Origin: Rhodanobacter sp.
GTDB taxonomy: Bacteria > Pseudomonadota > Gammaproteobacteria > Xanthomonadales > Rhodanobacteraceae
DNA: 64,000 nucleotides
Assembly: GCA_024711345.1 (NCBI GenBank)
Contig: JANJTA010000005.1
Location: forward strand, 62,001 to 126,000
Direction: 5' to 3'
Shown here in pieces: positions 44,242 to 53,125 of the stretch (positions are counted from its first letter, which is position 1; every line of letters starts with the position of its first letter). The notes below the pieces were generated by a model. That model saw nothing but the letters and a program-made list of their open reading frames with translations, was not told the origin of the DNA and did not search any database. The translations under genes and the position numbers were made by a program.

Positions 44242-46581
44242 TCAGCCAAAGGACACCTCCAGCGCCTGGTAGCCGGCGTCGCGCATCGCGCGGGCCACGC
44301 GCGCGCCGCCCTCGGGACACAGCGCGATCACCGCGCCGCCGCCGCCGCCGCCGGTCAACTTGGCGCCCAGCGCGCCGTGCTCGCGCGCCAGCTGGACCAG
44401 TTCCTCGATCTCGCGGCTGGACACCTGCAGCGCGTTCAACTGGCCCTGGCAGATGTTCATCAGCTCGCCGAGCTCGGCCAAGTCGCGGGCTTGCAGCGCG
44501 TCGAGCGCGTGCCGGGTCAGCAGGTCGATCTCGTCGAAGATGCGCTCGTAGCGCGCCGGGTGCTGCAGCCATGCCTGGCGCACGCGTGCCACCATCCTCG
44601 CGGTCAGGCTCTCGCTGCCGCTCAGGCCGATCACCAGCGGCAACGGCTGCGGCAGCGCGAGCGGACGGATCGTCGCCGGCGCGCCGCGCCGGTACAGCAG
44701 CGCCTGGCCATGGGTGGCAACCGTGTTGTCGATGCCCGAGGGCGTGCCGTGGGCGATCTTCTCGCACTCGAACGCCAGCGCGCAGACGCTGGCGTCGTCC
44801 AGGTCCAGCGCGCAGTGCCGGTCGAGCGCGCGGATCACCGCCACCGCCAGCGCCGCCGAACCGCCGAGCCCCATCGCCCGCGGCATCTCCGGCGCCACCT
44901 GGATGCGCAGGGCGCGCCGGCTCAGGCCGAGGCGTTCCAACAGCAGCGTCAGCGACTGCGCAAAGGAACCCGGGCGCGCCGGCTGCTGCAGGCGTTGCTC
45001 GATGCCCCAGCGCGGGATCAGCAGCGTAGTGCCATCGCGGGCGTCCTCCACGCGCGCGCGGATCGCCAGCGGCAGCGGCGCGGCGATCGCGTGGCGGCCG
45101 TACACCACGGCGTGCTCGCCGAGCAGGATCACCTTGCCGTGGCCGGTCGCCCATTCCGGCGTGCCGGCCCGCGGCCGGCCGTGGGCCGCGGGCCCCGGCG
45201 CCGCCTGCCCGCCCAGCTCGGCCACGATCAGTTGCGCCTTCCACAGCTTGATCTCGCCGTCGGCCAGCAGGCGTTCCACCACCTGATCGAACATCTGCGG
45301 CGTGGCGCCGGCCGCCAGCGCCACGCTGCGCGCGTGCAGGGTCATGTGGCCTTGCTGGATGCCATCGGTGACCAGCGCCCGCAAGGCGGAGAAGTTCTGC
45401 GCCAGGCCGACGGCAGCCATCATCTCGGCCAGTTCGCGAGCACCGGGCGAACCCAGCAGGCGGTGGTTGATCGCCACCATCGGGTTGGCCTGCAGCGAGC
45501 CGCCCACGGTGCCGACCTTGAGCGGCAGCTCGATGCTGCCGACCAGGTCGCCCTGCGCGTTGCGCGACCAGCGGGTCAGCGCGCGATAGCCCTGGTCGCG
45601 CGCGGCGTAGGCGTGCACCGCCGCCTCCAGCGCGCGCCAGTCGTTGCCGGTGGCCAGCGCCACCGCATCGACGCCGTTCATGACGCCCTTGTTGTGGGTC
45701 GCGGCGCGGTACGGGTCGACCAGCGCGAGGTCGTTGGCCAGGATGATGCCGTCGCGCACCTGTCCGCCGTCGTGGCCCTTGCCGGCCAGCGCATGCGCCG
45801 GGATCACCGCGCTGGCGCGCACCAGCGCGCGGTCGGTCAGGTTGGACAGGATGCGCAGGCAGGCCTTGCCGCCGGTGATCGCCTCGGCCAGCGGGGCCAC
45901 GCCCTCGCACATCGTGTTGACCAGGTTGGCGCCCATCGCGTCGCAGGTGTCGACCAGCAGGTGCAGCACCAGCATGTCGGGGCCGCCGTCCGGTGCGGCG
46001 TGGATCAGCACCTCGACGTCCGTCACGCCACCGCCGCGCGCGACCATGTTCGGGTGCAGGCTGTTGGCCAGGTTGATGATCTCCTCGCGCCGCTGCAGCA
46101 GGGCCGTGCGCGCCCTGCCCGCGTGGGCCACGCCGGTCAGCTGGACCTGGCCGATCAGCAACGGCCGGTCGCTCGCGGTGGTGAAGCCGCCGCAGCCGCG
46201 CACCAGCTTGGCGGCGGCGCTCAGCGCGGCCACGATCGACGGCTCCTCGACCACCAGCGGCACCACGTAGTCCTTGCCGTTGATCAGGAAGTTCAGGCCC
46301 AGCCCCACCGGCAACCCCATCACGCCGATGACGTTCTCGATCAGCTTGTCGGCCTGCGCCGGTTCCAGCCGCTGCGCACCGCTGGTCAGCGCGCGGTGAT
46401 CGGCCTGCGTCAGCAGTCCGCGGCTGCGCAGCAGCTGCAGTCGCTCGGTCACGCCCAGCCGATGGAAGCCGGGCAGGCGGGCAGGATGCTCGGGCGCGCT
46501 CGCCGCGCGGTCGTGCGGCATGTCGTCGGCGCAGGTGGCGGCAGGCGCGTCGGCCTGCCCGATGGCGGGTAACTGGTCCAC
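44242..46581 (-). CDS. Fusion protein: class II HMG-CoA reductase (N-terminal) + mevalonate kinase (C-terminal)
   Basis: HMGR part: VVEEPSIVAA, MGANLVNTMCEGVAP, ATHNKGVMNGVDAVALATGNDWRA, GLAQNFSALRALVTDGIQQGHMTLHAR. MvK part after about residue 475: GHGKVILLGEHAVVYGRHAIAAPLPLAIRA, MPRAMGLGGSAALAVAVIRAL, GTPSGIDNTVATHG, GAKLTGGGGGGAVIALCP. One uninterrupted 779-aa ORF with a GTG start. Confidence 0.93.
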   Translation of the reverse strand: MDQLPAIGQADAPAATCADDMPHDRAASAPEHPARLPGFHRLGVTERLQLLRSRGLLTQADHRALTSGAQRLEPAQADKLIENVIGVMGLPVGLGLNFLINGKDYVVPLVVEEPSIVAALSAAAKLVRGCGGFTTASDRPLLIGQVQLTGVAHAGRARTALLQRREEIINLANSLHPNMVARGGGVTDVEVLIHAAPDGGPDMLVLHLLVDTCDAMGANLVNTMCEGVAPLAEAITGGKACLRILSNLTDRALVRASAVIPAHALAGKGHDGGQVRDGIILANDLALVDPYRAATHNKGVMNGVDAVALATGNDWRALEAAVHAYAARDQGYRALTRWSRNAQGDLVGSIELPLKVGTVGGSLQANPMVAINHRLLGSPGARELAEMMAAVGLAQNFSALRALVTDGIQQGHMTLHARSVALAAGATPQMFDQVVERLLADGEIKLWKAQLIVAELGGQAAPGPAAHGRPRAGTPEWATGHGKVILLGEHAVVYGRHAIAAPLPLAIRARVEDARDGTTLLIPRWGIEQRLQQPARPGSFAQSLTLLLERLGLSRRALRIQVAPEMPRAMGLGGSAALAVAVIRALDRHCALDLDDASVCALAFECEKIAHGTPSGIDNTVATHGQALLYRRGAPATIRPLALPQPLPLVIGLSGSESLTARMVARVRQAWLQHPARYERIFDEIDLLTRHALDALQARDLAELGELMNICQGQLNALQVSSREIEELVQLAREHGALGAKLTGGGGGGAVIALCPEGGARVARAMRDAGYQALEVSFG

Positions 46582-46608
46582 GGGGATGTTCCTGGCTGGG
46601 TCGTCGAA

Positions 46609-47628
46609 TCAGTGCACCTGCACGCACGCGGCGCCGGCCGGGTGCAGGTCGAGTACGGGAAAGCCGGCGGCGCCGGCGGCCTGCCGGAAGGCCTGAAGGC
46701 GCGCAGCGTCGGTGGTCAGCGCGATGCCGACATCGCCGCCGCCGGCGCCGCAGGTCTTGTAGGCCACGCCCAGGCGTGCCGCCAGCGCGGCTAGCGCACG
46801 ATGCTCGGGGCAGAAGATGTCCAGGCCGCTGGCGGCGGCCAATCGCTCCAGCGCCAGCGCGTAGGCCGCCACCGCCTCGAGCAGTGCGGCCGCGCCGGTG
46901 GCGTCCGCGGCCGCCGTGGCGCAGTCGCCGAGCTCGCGCATCGCGGCGGCATGGCGCGCCGGTGCCTGCGCGCGCCATGCCGCCAGCCGCTGCAGAAAGA
47001 AGCTGGTCGAGGCCGGGCGGCCGGACCACACGCAGCACCACTGCAGCTCCTGCGGCCAGGTCGCTGGCGCGATCCGCGGTTGCCCGTCGTGCAGCCGGTA
47101 GACCAGCAGGCCGCCGTGCAGGCTGGCGGCGACGTCCAGTCCGCTGCCGTGGCCGTCCTGCGCGCGGCGGTGCGCGGCGCGCAGCGTGTCGAGGGATGGC
47201 GCGCCGCGCCGGCCCAGCGCACGGATTGCGCTGGCCAGCGCCACCGTCAGCGCCGCGCTGGAGCCCAGGCCCAGCTTGCGTCGGCGGTCACCGTCGGCGT
47301 GGAATGCGCGGGTGTCGAGGCTGGCGCGGAACGGCGGCGGCCGGTCCTCCGCGCCCAGCGTTTCCAGAATCGCACTGACCAGTCCCAACGACTCGGTGGC
47401 CGTCGCCTCCAGTGCGGGCCAGCGCATCCGTCCACTCGCATCCAGCCGGCCGTGCGCGGCATGAATGCCGAGCCCGGGCGCGCTGATCTCGTAGTCGCCG
47501 CCGTCGCTGTCTTCCAGCGCCACGCGTGCCTGGCGGTCGATCGCCAGCACCAGTGCGGGGGCACCCTCCAGCACCGCGTACTCGCCCGCGATCACCAGCT
47601 TGCCCGGCGCCGTTGCCAGCACGCGCAT
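46609..47628 (-). CDS. Phosphomevalonate kinase (GHMP family)
   Basis: MRVLATAPGKLVIAGEYAVLEGAPALVLAIDRQARV; RRKLGLGSSAALTVALASAI; TCGAGGGDVGIAL; operon context. Confidence 0.85.
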   Translation of the reverse strand: MRVLATAPGKLVIAGEYAVLEGAPALVLAIDRQARVALEDSDGGDYEISAPGLGIHAAHGRLDASGRMRWPALEATATESLGLVSAILETLGAEDRPPPFRASLDTRAFHADGDRRRKLGLGSSAALTVALASAIRALGRRGAPSLDTLRAAHRRAQDGHGSGLDVAASLHGGLLVYRLHDGQPRIAPATWPQELQWCCVWSGRPASTSFFLQRLAAWRAQAPARHAAAMRELGDCATAAADATGAAALLEAVAAYALALERLAAASGLDIFCPEHRALAALAARLGVAYKTCGAGGGDVGIALTTDAARLQAFRQAAGAAGFPVLDLHPAGAACVQVH

Positions 47629-48620
47629 CAGGGCGTCTCGCCGTCGTCGAGCAGCCGCGCGCCTTCGCCCAGACGGCTGCTCAGCACCTGTTCGACGCCA
47701 GGCAGCGCGGCCAGTGCCGCGGCCACCCGGGGCGCCGCCTCCGGCGTGCAGACGGCCTTCACCTGGGGGCCGGCATCGACAGTGAAGAAGACCGGCTCGC
47801 CGGCGTCCTCGCGCAAGGCGCGGATGCGCTGCATGCAGTCGACGGTGGCGCCGTTCCAGTACAGCAGCGGCGGCCGGCTGGACTGCATCACCGCATGCAT
47901 CTTCAGGCAGCTGTGTTCGCTCAGCTCGGCCAGCGCGGCAAAGTCGCGCGCCTGCACCGCGCGACGCGCGGCCGCCAGATCCGTCGCCGCGCTGTGCGTC
48001 CACGCCGGGTAGAACGGCGAGGTGCGGCGGCTGCGCTCCATGCCGACGCCCGAGCCGACGCGCTTGCGCCGGTGCGAGGTCACCGCGATGACCACCGCCA
48101 GCGGCCAGGCGGCGGCGTCCAGCAGCGGTTGCGCGATCGCATCCGTGCCGTCGTCGCGCTCGCCGGCGTCCAGGCCGACGAAGCCGCCGAACAGCGAGCG
48201 CGCCGCCGAACCCGAACCCCGGCGGGCCAGCATCGACAGGGTCCGGCGGTCCAGCCCGAGACCGAGCGCGGCATCGGCCGCCACCACCAGCGCCGCGAAG
48301 CCGGAGGCCGAGGAAGCCAGCCCCGCCGCGGTGGGGAAATGGTTGCGCGTGTCGATCCGCGCGCGCCGCGCGGTGCCGGCGCGCTGCCGCAGCAGGTCCA
48401 GGCAGGCGCTCACCCGGGCCAGCGCCGCCGGATCCTCCGCGCCGTTCAGGCGCAGCTCGTCATGCCGCAGCGACGCGTCGAACTCGACCCGGGTGCGCGT
48501 CCACGGCGCATCGAGGGTGATCGACAGGGAGCCGGTGGCCGGCAGGTTCAGGGTCGCGTCGCGTTTGCCCCAGTATTTGACCAGGGCAATGTTCGGCTGG
48601 GCTTGCGCGATGGCGGCCAT
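47628..48620 (-). CDS. mvaD: Diphosphomevalonate decarboxylase
   Basis: AQAQPNIALVKYWGKRDATLNLPATGSLSITLD; NHFPTAAGLASSASGFAALV; RRGSGSAARSLFGGFV; FFTVDAGPQVKAV. Confidence 0.93.
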   Translation of the reverse strand: MAAIAQAQPNIALVKYWGKRDATLNLPATGSLSITLDAPWTRTRVEFDASLRHDELRLNGAEDPAALARVSACLDLLRQRAGTARRARIDTRNHFPTAAGLASSASGFAALVVAADAALGLGLDRRTLSMLARRGSGSAARSLFGGFVGLDAGERDDGTDAIAQPLLDAAAWPLAVVIAVTSHRRKRVGSGVGMERSRRTSPFYPAWTHSAATDLAAARRAVQARDFAALAELSEHSCLKMHAVMQSSRPPLLYWNGATVDCMQRIRALREDAGEPVFFTVDAGPQVKAVCTPEAAPRVAAALAALPGVEQVLSSRLGEGARLLDDGETP

Positions 48621-48743
48621 CGGGGTTCCGGTGCGGGAGTGGCCGCGCCGCCGGCGCCGGCCTCCGGGCATTGTGCCGGCGGCGGCTCCTGCGTGACCTG
48701 ATGTACATCAGGCCGTGCCGGGCGACGCGCCTCTGCGCGTGGA

Positions 48744-49247
48744 TCAGTCGAGCGACCGCGCGTAGCGCCAGGCATCGGCGCCGTCTTCGTAGTAGTGCGC
48801 GTAGCGGCCGGCGCGGCGGAAACCGTGGCGTTCGTACAGCCGGATCGCGGCGTCGTTGTCGGTACGCACCTCCAGCTTCAGCGCGCGGCAGCCGCGGCGG
48901 CGCACGGCGGCGTCGGCGGCGACCAGCAGTGCGGAGCCGACGCCCTGGCCGCGCGCTTCCGGCGCGGTGGCCAGCGAGTACAGACGGGCCAGCGCGCTGC
49001 CCTTGCGGAAGAACAGCACGGCGCTGCCGAGCAGCCGGTGGTGATTGGCGCCGGCCACCAGCACCAGCGCGGAGTCGCTGTCCAGGTGGCGGCGGTACTG
49101 CGCGCGGCTCAGCCGGTCGCCGTCGAAGCTGCGCAGCTCCAGTGCGACCAGTGCGTCGAGGTCGCTCGCCAGGGCGCGCCGCACGCGCACGCCGGCGGCA
49201 GGCGCGTCGGGGCGTGGCGGCGGAGATGGTGATGGCGGGGTCGGCAC
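48744..49247 (-). CDS. GNAT family N-acetyltransferase
   Basis: LYSLATAPEARGQGVGSALLVAADAAVRRRGCRALKLEVRTDNDAAIRLYERHGFRRAGRYAHYYEDGADAWRYAR. Confidence 0.92.
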   Translation of the reverse strand: MPTPPSPSPPPRPDAPAAGVRVRRALASDLDALVALELRSFDGDRLSRAQYRRHLDSDSALVLVAGANHHRLLGSAVLFFRKGSALARLYSLATAPEARGQGVGSALLVAADAAVRRRGCRALKLEVRTDNDAAIRLYERHGFRRAGRYAHYYEDGADAWRYARSLD

Positions 49248-49410
49248 GCGCGGACTGTAGCAGCCGCCGGCGGCGACGCCCGGCCGCGGTTTACCCGCGC
49301 TTCAGCGCTGCCCTTGTGCCTGGCCGGCGCGGTGCGCAAACTGCGCGCTTTGCAAGAGCCGTCACGCTAGCGCGCGGCGCCCGCCATCGCCGTATCGCCC
49401 GAGTGGTGCC

Positions 49411-50895
49411 ATGACCCGTCTGGTCGTCGTTGTCGAAAAAGCCTCGGACTGGAGTTCGTACTACCCGTCCGTCGACGTGATGAGTGCGATGGACTACCTG
49501 CGCACGCCGGTCGGCGGCGACGACGAGCGCACCCACGTGATCAACCTGTGCCGCAGCTACAAGTACCTGGGCACCGGCTACTACGTCTCGCTGCTGGCCG
49601 AGGCGCGCGGGCACAAGGTGATGCCGTCGGTGCGCACGGTGAATGACCTGCGCCGGCGCTCGCTGTACGGCCTGGACATCGACGACCTCAACGCCAAGCT
49701 CACCCACTTCCTGCCGGCCGGCGGGCGCGACACCACCGACTTCGGCACCCTGGTCTACTTCGGCGAGACCGCCTACCCGGCGCTGCAGGACCTGGCCCGG
49801 CAGGTGTTCGAGATGTTCCCCTGCCCGCTGCTGCGCATCGAGTTCGAGCGCGACCGCGTGTGGCAGGTCAGCTCGATCAAGCCGGTCGGCCTGCACACCC
49901 TGGTCGACACCCAGGAGGATGCCTTCGCCGAAGAGCTCGACCGCTTCTCGCGCAAGTTGTGGCGCAAGCCGCGCGCGCGGCGCCAGTACCGCTACGACCT
50001 GGCGATGCTGGTCGACCCGAAGGAACAGATGCCGCCGTCGAACCGGAAGGCGCTGAAGTCGTTCATCGCGGCGGGCCGCGAGCTCGGCATCGAGGTCGAC
50101 CCGATCGGCAAGAACGACTACCAGCGGCTGGCCGAGTACGACGGCCTGTTCATCCGCGAGACCACCGCGTCCGACAACCACACCTACCGCTTCGCCCACC
50201 GCGCCGAGAAGGAAGGCATGGTGGTGATCGACGACCCCAGCTCGATCCTGCGCTGCACCAACAAGATCTACCTCAACGACCTGATGGTCTCGCGCAAGCT
50301 CGCTGTCCCTCGTACGGAGATCCTCTACCGCGACGACAGCAAGGGCATCAAGGAAGTGGTGGCCCGGCTCGGCTTCCCGCTGGTGCTGAAGATCCCGGAC
50401 GGCTCGTTCTCGCGTGGCGTGGTCAAGGTCGAGGACGAGGCGGCGCTGGCGCATGCGGCCAGCGGCCTGTTCCAGCACAGCGCGCTGCTGCTGGCGCAGG
50501 AATACGTCTACACCGAGTTCGACTGGCGCATCGGCGTGCTCAACCGCGAACCGATCTACGCCTGCAAGTACTACATGTCGCGCGGCCACTGGCAGATCTA
50601 CAACCACGGCGCCAAGGGCACGGCGAAATCCGGCGGCTTCGAGACCATCGCGCTGAAGGAGGCGCCGGCGGCGGTGGTCAAGCTGGCGCTGAAGGCGACC
50701 CAGCCGATCGGCGACGGCCTCTACGGCGTGGACCTGAAGCAGGTCGGCAACCGGCCGGTGGTGATCGAGGTGAACGACAACCCGTCGATCGACGCCGGCG
50801 TCGAGGATGCCTACCTCGGCGAGGAGCTGTACCTGCGCGTGATGCGGGAGTTCCTGCGCCGGATGGAGCGCAAGCGCCAGGGCGCTCCGCACTGA
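49411..50895 (+). CDS. RimK family ATP-grasp ligase with RLAN-type N-terminal domain
   Basis: MTRLVVVVEKASDWSSYYPSVDVMSAMDYL; ATP-grasp core FPLVLKIPDGSFSRGVVKVEDE, FDWRIGVLNREPIYACKYYM, VIEVNDNPSIDAGVED. Confidence 0.92.
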   Translation: MTRLVVVVEKASDWSSYYPSVDVMSAMDYLRTPVGGDDERTHVINLCRSYKYLGTGYYVSLLAEARGHKVMPSVRTVNDLRRRSLYGLDIDDLNAKLTHFLPAGGRDTTDFGTLVYFGETAYPALQDLARQVFEMFPCPLLRIEFERDRVWQVSSIKPVGLHTLVDTQEDAFAEELDRFSRKLWRKPRARRQYRYDLAMLVDPKEQMPPSNRKALKSFIAAGRELGIEVDPIGKNDYQRLAEYDGLFIRETTASDNHTYRFAHRAEKEGMVVIDDPSSILRCTNKIYLNDLMVSRKLAVPRTEILYRDDSKGIKEVVARLGFPLVLKIPDGSFSRGVVKVEDEAALAHAASGLFQHSALLLAQEYVYTEFDWRIGVLNREPIYACKYYMSRGHWQIYNHGAKGTAKSGGFETIALKEAPAAVVKLALKATQPIGDGLYGVDLKQVGNRPVVIEVNDNPSIDAGVEDAYLGEELYLRVMREFLRRMERKRQGAPH

Positions 50896-50991
50896 GCGGC
50901 TGCGCCCGCCCGGCCATCCAGGTTCGCGCGGGAGAAGGTTCGCGCAGCCGTCGTCTGCGCTTTCGCGGCGGTGACGAACAGAAATCGAAAC

Positions 50992-51249
50992 TCAGTGCCA
51001 GATCGCCGCGTGCAGCGTGCGCCGCCGCGGCCGGCACAGCGCCAGCAGCTGGCGCGGCAGCGCAGGCTCCAGCGCCAGCAGCACGACCAGCGGCGCGCCA
51101 AGCAGCCAGAACGCCGGCGTCCAGCCAAGCGACTCGGTGTACGCCGGCACCAGCGTACTCAGCAGCAGCCCGCCGCCGGCGAGCAGCCACAGCAGGGCGG
51201 CGCCGAGCAGGCGCTGGTGGCGGGCGGAAGGCAGGGCGGGCGCATGCAT
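50992..51249 (-). CDS. Small membrane protein
   Basis: MHAPALPSARHQRLLGAALLWLLAGGGLLLSTLVPAYTESLGWTPAFWLLGAPLVVLLALEP; two TM segments. Confidence 0.6.
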   Translation of the reverse strand: MHAPALPSARHQRLLGAALLWLLAGGGLLLSTLVPAYTESLGWTPAFWLLGAPLVVLLALEPALPRQLLALCRPRRRTLHAAIWH

Positions 51250-51366
51250 GGCGGTGCTCTCGTCGGGAGGAATGGGCGCAGGCTGGCGCGCCCCCATCTC
51301 ACCGGTTGCGACCTGCCCCGCCATGGCCCACGTAGAATGGAACGCAGCCACCTGCGAGAAGTCCTC

Positions 51367-52197
51367 ATGCCAGCCACCCAGTACGCCGTGTTCGGCCATC
51401 CGATCGGTCACTCGCTGTCGCCGCCGATCCACCGGGCGTTCGCACAACAGTTCGGCATCGAGCTTGCGTACCAGGCGATCGACGTGGCGCCGGCCGGATT
51501 TGCCGCGGCAGTGCGGCGCTTCTTCGCCGACGGCGGCCGCGGCGCCAACGTCACCCTGCCGCACAAGGCCGCCGCCTTCGCGCTGGCGGACGAGCGCAGT
51601 GCGGCCGCCACCCGCGCCGGCAGCGCCAACGTGCTGACCGCGCTGGCCGGCGGCCGGCTGGCCGCGCACAACACCGACGGCGATGGCCTGGTGCGCGACC
51701 TCACCGAGCGCCACGAGGCGGACCTGCGCGGCCACACCGCGCTGCTGCTGGGGGCCGGCGGCGCCGCGCACGGGGTGGCATGGAGCCTGCTGGACGCCGG
51801 GGTGGCCACGCTGACCATCGTCAACCGCTCGCCGGAGGCAGCCGACGTGCTGGCCGACGCGATCGGCGATCCGGCGCGGGCGCACACGCGCTACTGGGAA
51901 GACCTGGCCAGCATCGGCAGCTACGACCTGATCATCAATGCCACCTCGGCCGGCGTGCTGGGCGTGGCGCTGCAGCTGCCGTTCTCGCTGATCGGCGCGC
52001 GCGCGCTGTGCTACGACCTGTCCTACGGCGCGGCCGCCGCCAGCTTCCTGACCTGGGCGAAAACCGCCGGCGCGTGGCGTGCCTTCGACGGCCTCGGCAT
52101 GCTGGTGGAAACCGCCGCCGACGCGTTCGAGCTGTGGCATGGCCAGCGCCCGGATACCGAGCCGGTGTACCAGTCGCTGCGCCAGCAGGGCGCATGA
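51367..52197 (+). CDS. aroE: Shikimate dehydrogenase
   Basis: [69 protein letters not shown]. Confidence 0.96.
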   Translation: MPATQYAVFGHPIGHSLSPPIHRAFAQQFGIELAYQAIDVAPAGFAAAVRRFFADGGRGANVTLPHKAAAFALADERSAAATRAGSANVLTALAGGRLAAHNTDGDGLVRDLTERHEADLRGHTALLLGAGGAAHGVAWSLLDAGVATLTIVNRSPEAADVLADAIGDPARAHTRYWEDLASIGSYDLIINATSAGVLGVALQLPFSLIGARALCYDLSYGAAAASFLTWAKTAGAWRAFDGLGMLVETAADAFELWHGQRPDTEPVYQSLRQQGA

Positions 52198-52460
52198 ACG
52201 CGCTTGCGTGTCGCGCCGGCTGCGGCGCCTGCTGCATCGCCCCGTCGATCAGCTCGCCGATTCCGGGCATGCCCGATGGCAAGCCGGCCGGCGTGCGCTG
52301 CGTGCAGCTCACCGACGACCACCGCTGCGCGATCTTCGGCCGCCCCGAGCGGCCCGCGGTTTGCCGCCGCCTGGGTGCCGAGCCGGCGATGTGCGGCACG
52401 GATCGCGCCCATGCGCTGGCCTGGTTGGCGCGGCTGGAAGCGGCTACCGCCGCGCGCTGA
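52194..52460 (+). CDS. YkgJ family cysteine-cluster protein
   Basis: [64 protein letters not shown] overlap with the aroE stop. Confidence 0.88.
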   Translation: MNALACRAGCGACCIAPSISSPIPGMPDGKPAGVRCVQLTDDHRCAIFGRPERPAVCRRLGAEPAMCGTDRAHALAWLARLEAATAAR

Positions 52461-52572
52461 GACGGTGCCGCCACGCCGCTGCAACATGGCCCGGCGATGA
52501 TGGCGCCGTCCGCCGGGAGCGTGTCGATGACGCGGACTCCCGCGTGCGGGATCGGTTTGCGCAGCAGGTGTC

Positions 52573-53118
52573 ATGCCCCGTTTTCTTCCCGTCGTATCGC
52601 CCCGCTACGCGCTCACGCTGGTCGGTCTGCTGCTGCTGACCGGTGGCGTTTTCCTCCGGTACTCCCGGGCGCCGACGAACGCCGCGTTGAACGTGGCCGC
52701 ACCCGCCGCGGCGGCTGCCGCCGACGCGCCGGGCGACGAGGCGCAGAGCGGCAGCGCCATCCTGCTCGGCCTGGCCCGCGACGCCATGCATGACGGACGT
52801 CTGATCGCACCGGCCGGCAGCAACGCGTTCGAGTTCTACCTGAGCGTGCTGCAGCTGGAACCGGGCAACCGCACCGCCGACGAGGCCCTGCGCGAATCGT
52901 TCCCGCGCGCGGCGGAGGAGGTCGAGCGCACCATCAACCAGAACGGCCTGGACGAGGCGCGCCGCGAGATCGACCTGCTGCGCGAGTTCGACCGCGACAA
53001 CTTCACCCTGGCCCTGCTCGGCGGCAAGCTCTCCGCCGCGCGCAACCTCGAGCGGCGGCAGCATGAGGCCGAGGCCGCGCGCATCCGCCAGGCGAACGCG
53101 GCGCGCGGCGCGCCGTGA
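52573..53118 (+). CDS. Hypothetical membrane-anchored protein
   Basis: Single N-terminal TM then helical domain (FEFYLSVLQLEPGNRTADEALRESFPRAAEEVERTINQNGLDEARREIDLLREFD). Confidence 0.75.
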   Translation: MPRFLPVVSPRYALTLVGLLLLTGGVFLRYSRAPTNAALNVAAPAAAAAADAPGDEAQSGSAILLGLARDAMHDGRLIAPAGSNAFEFYLSVLQLEPGNRTADEALRESFPRAAEEVERTINQNGLDEARREIDLLREFDRDNFTLALLGGKLSAARNLERRQHEAEAARIRQANAARGAP

Positions 53119-53125
53119 CCACCGC

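Noticed and set aside
44195-47041. 948-aa minus-strand ORF overlapping HMGR-MvK in another frame
   Set aside because: Same-strand off-frame read of the fusion gene; Arg/Gly/Pro-rich with no domains.
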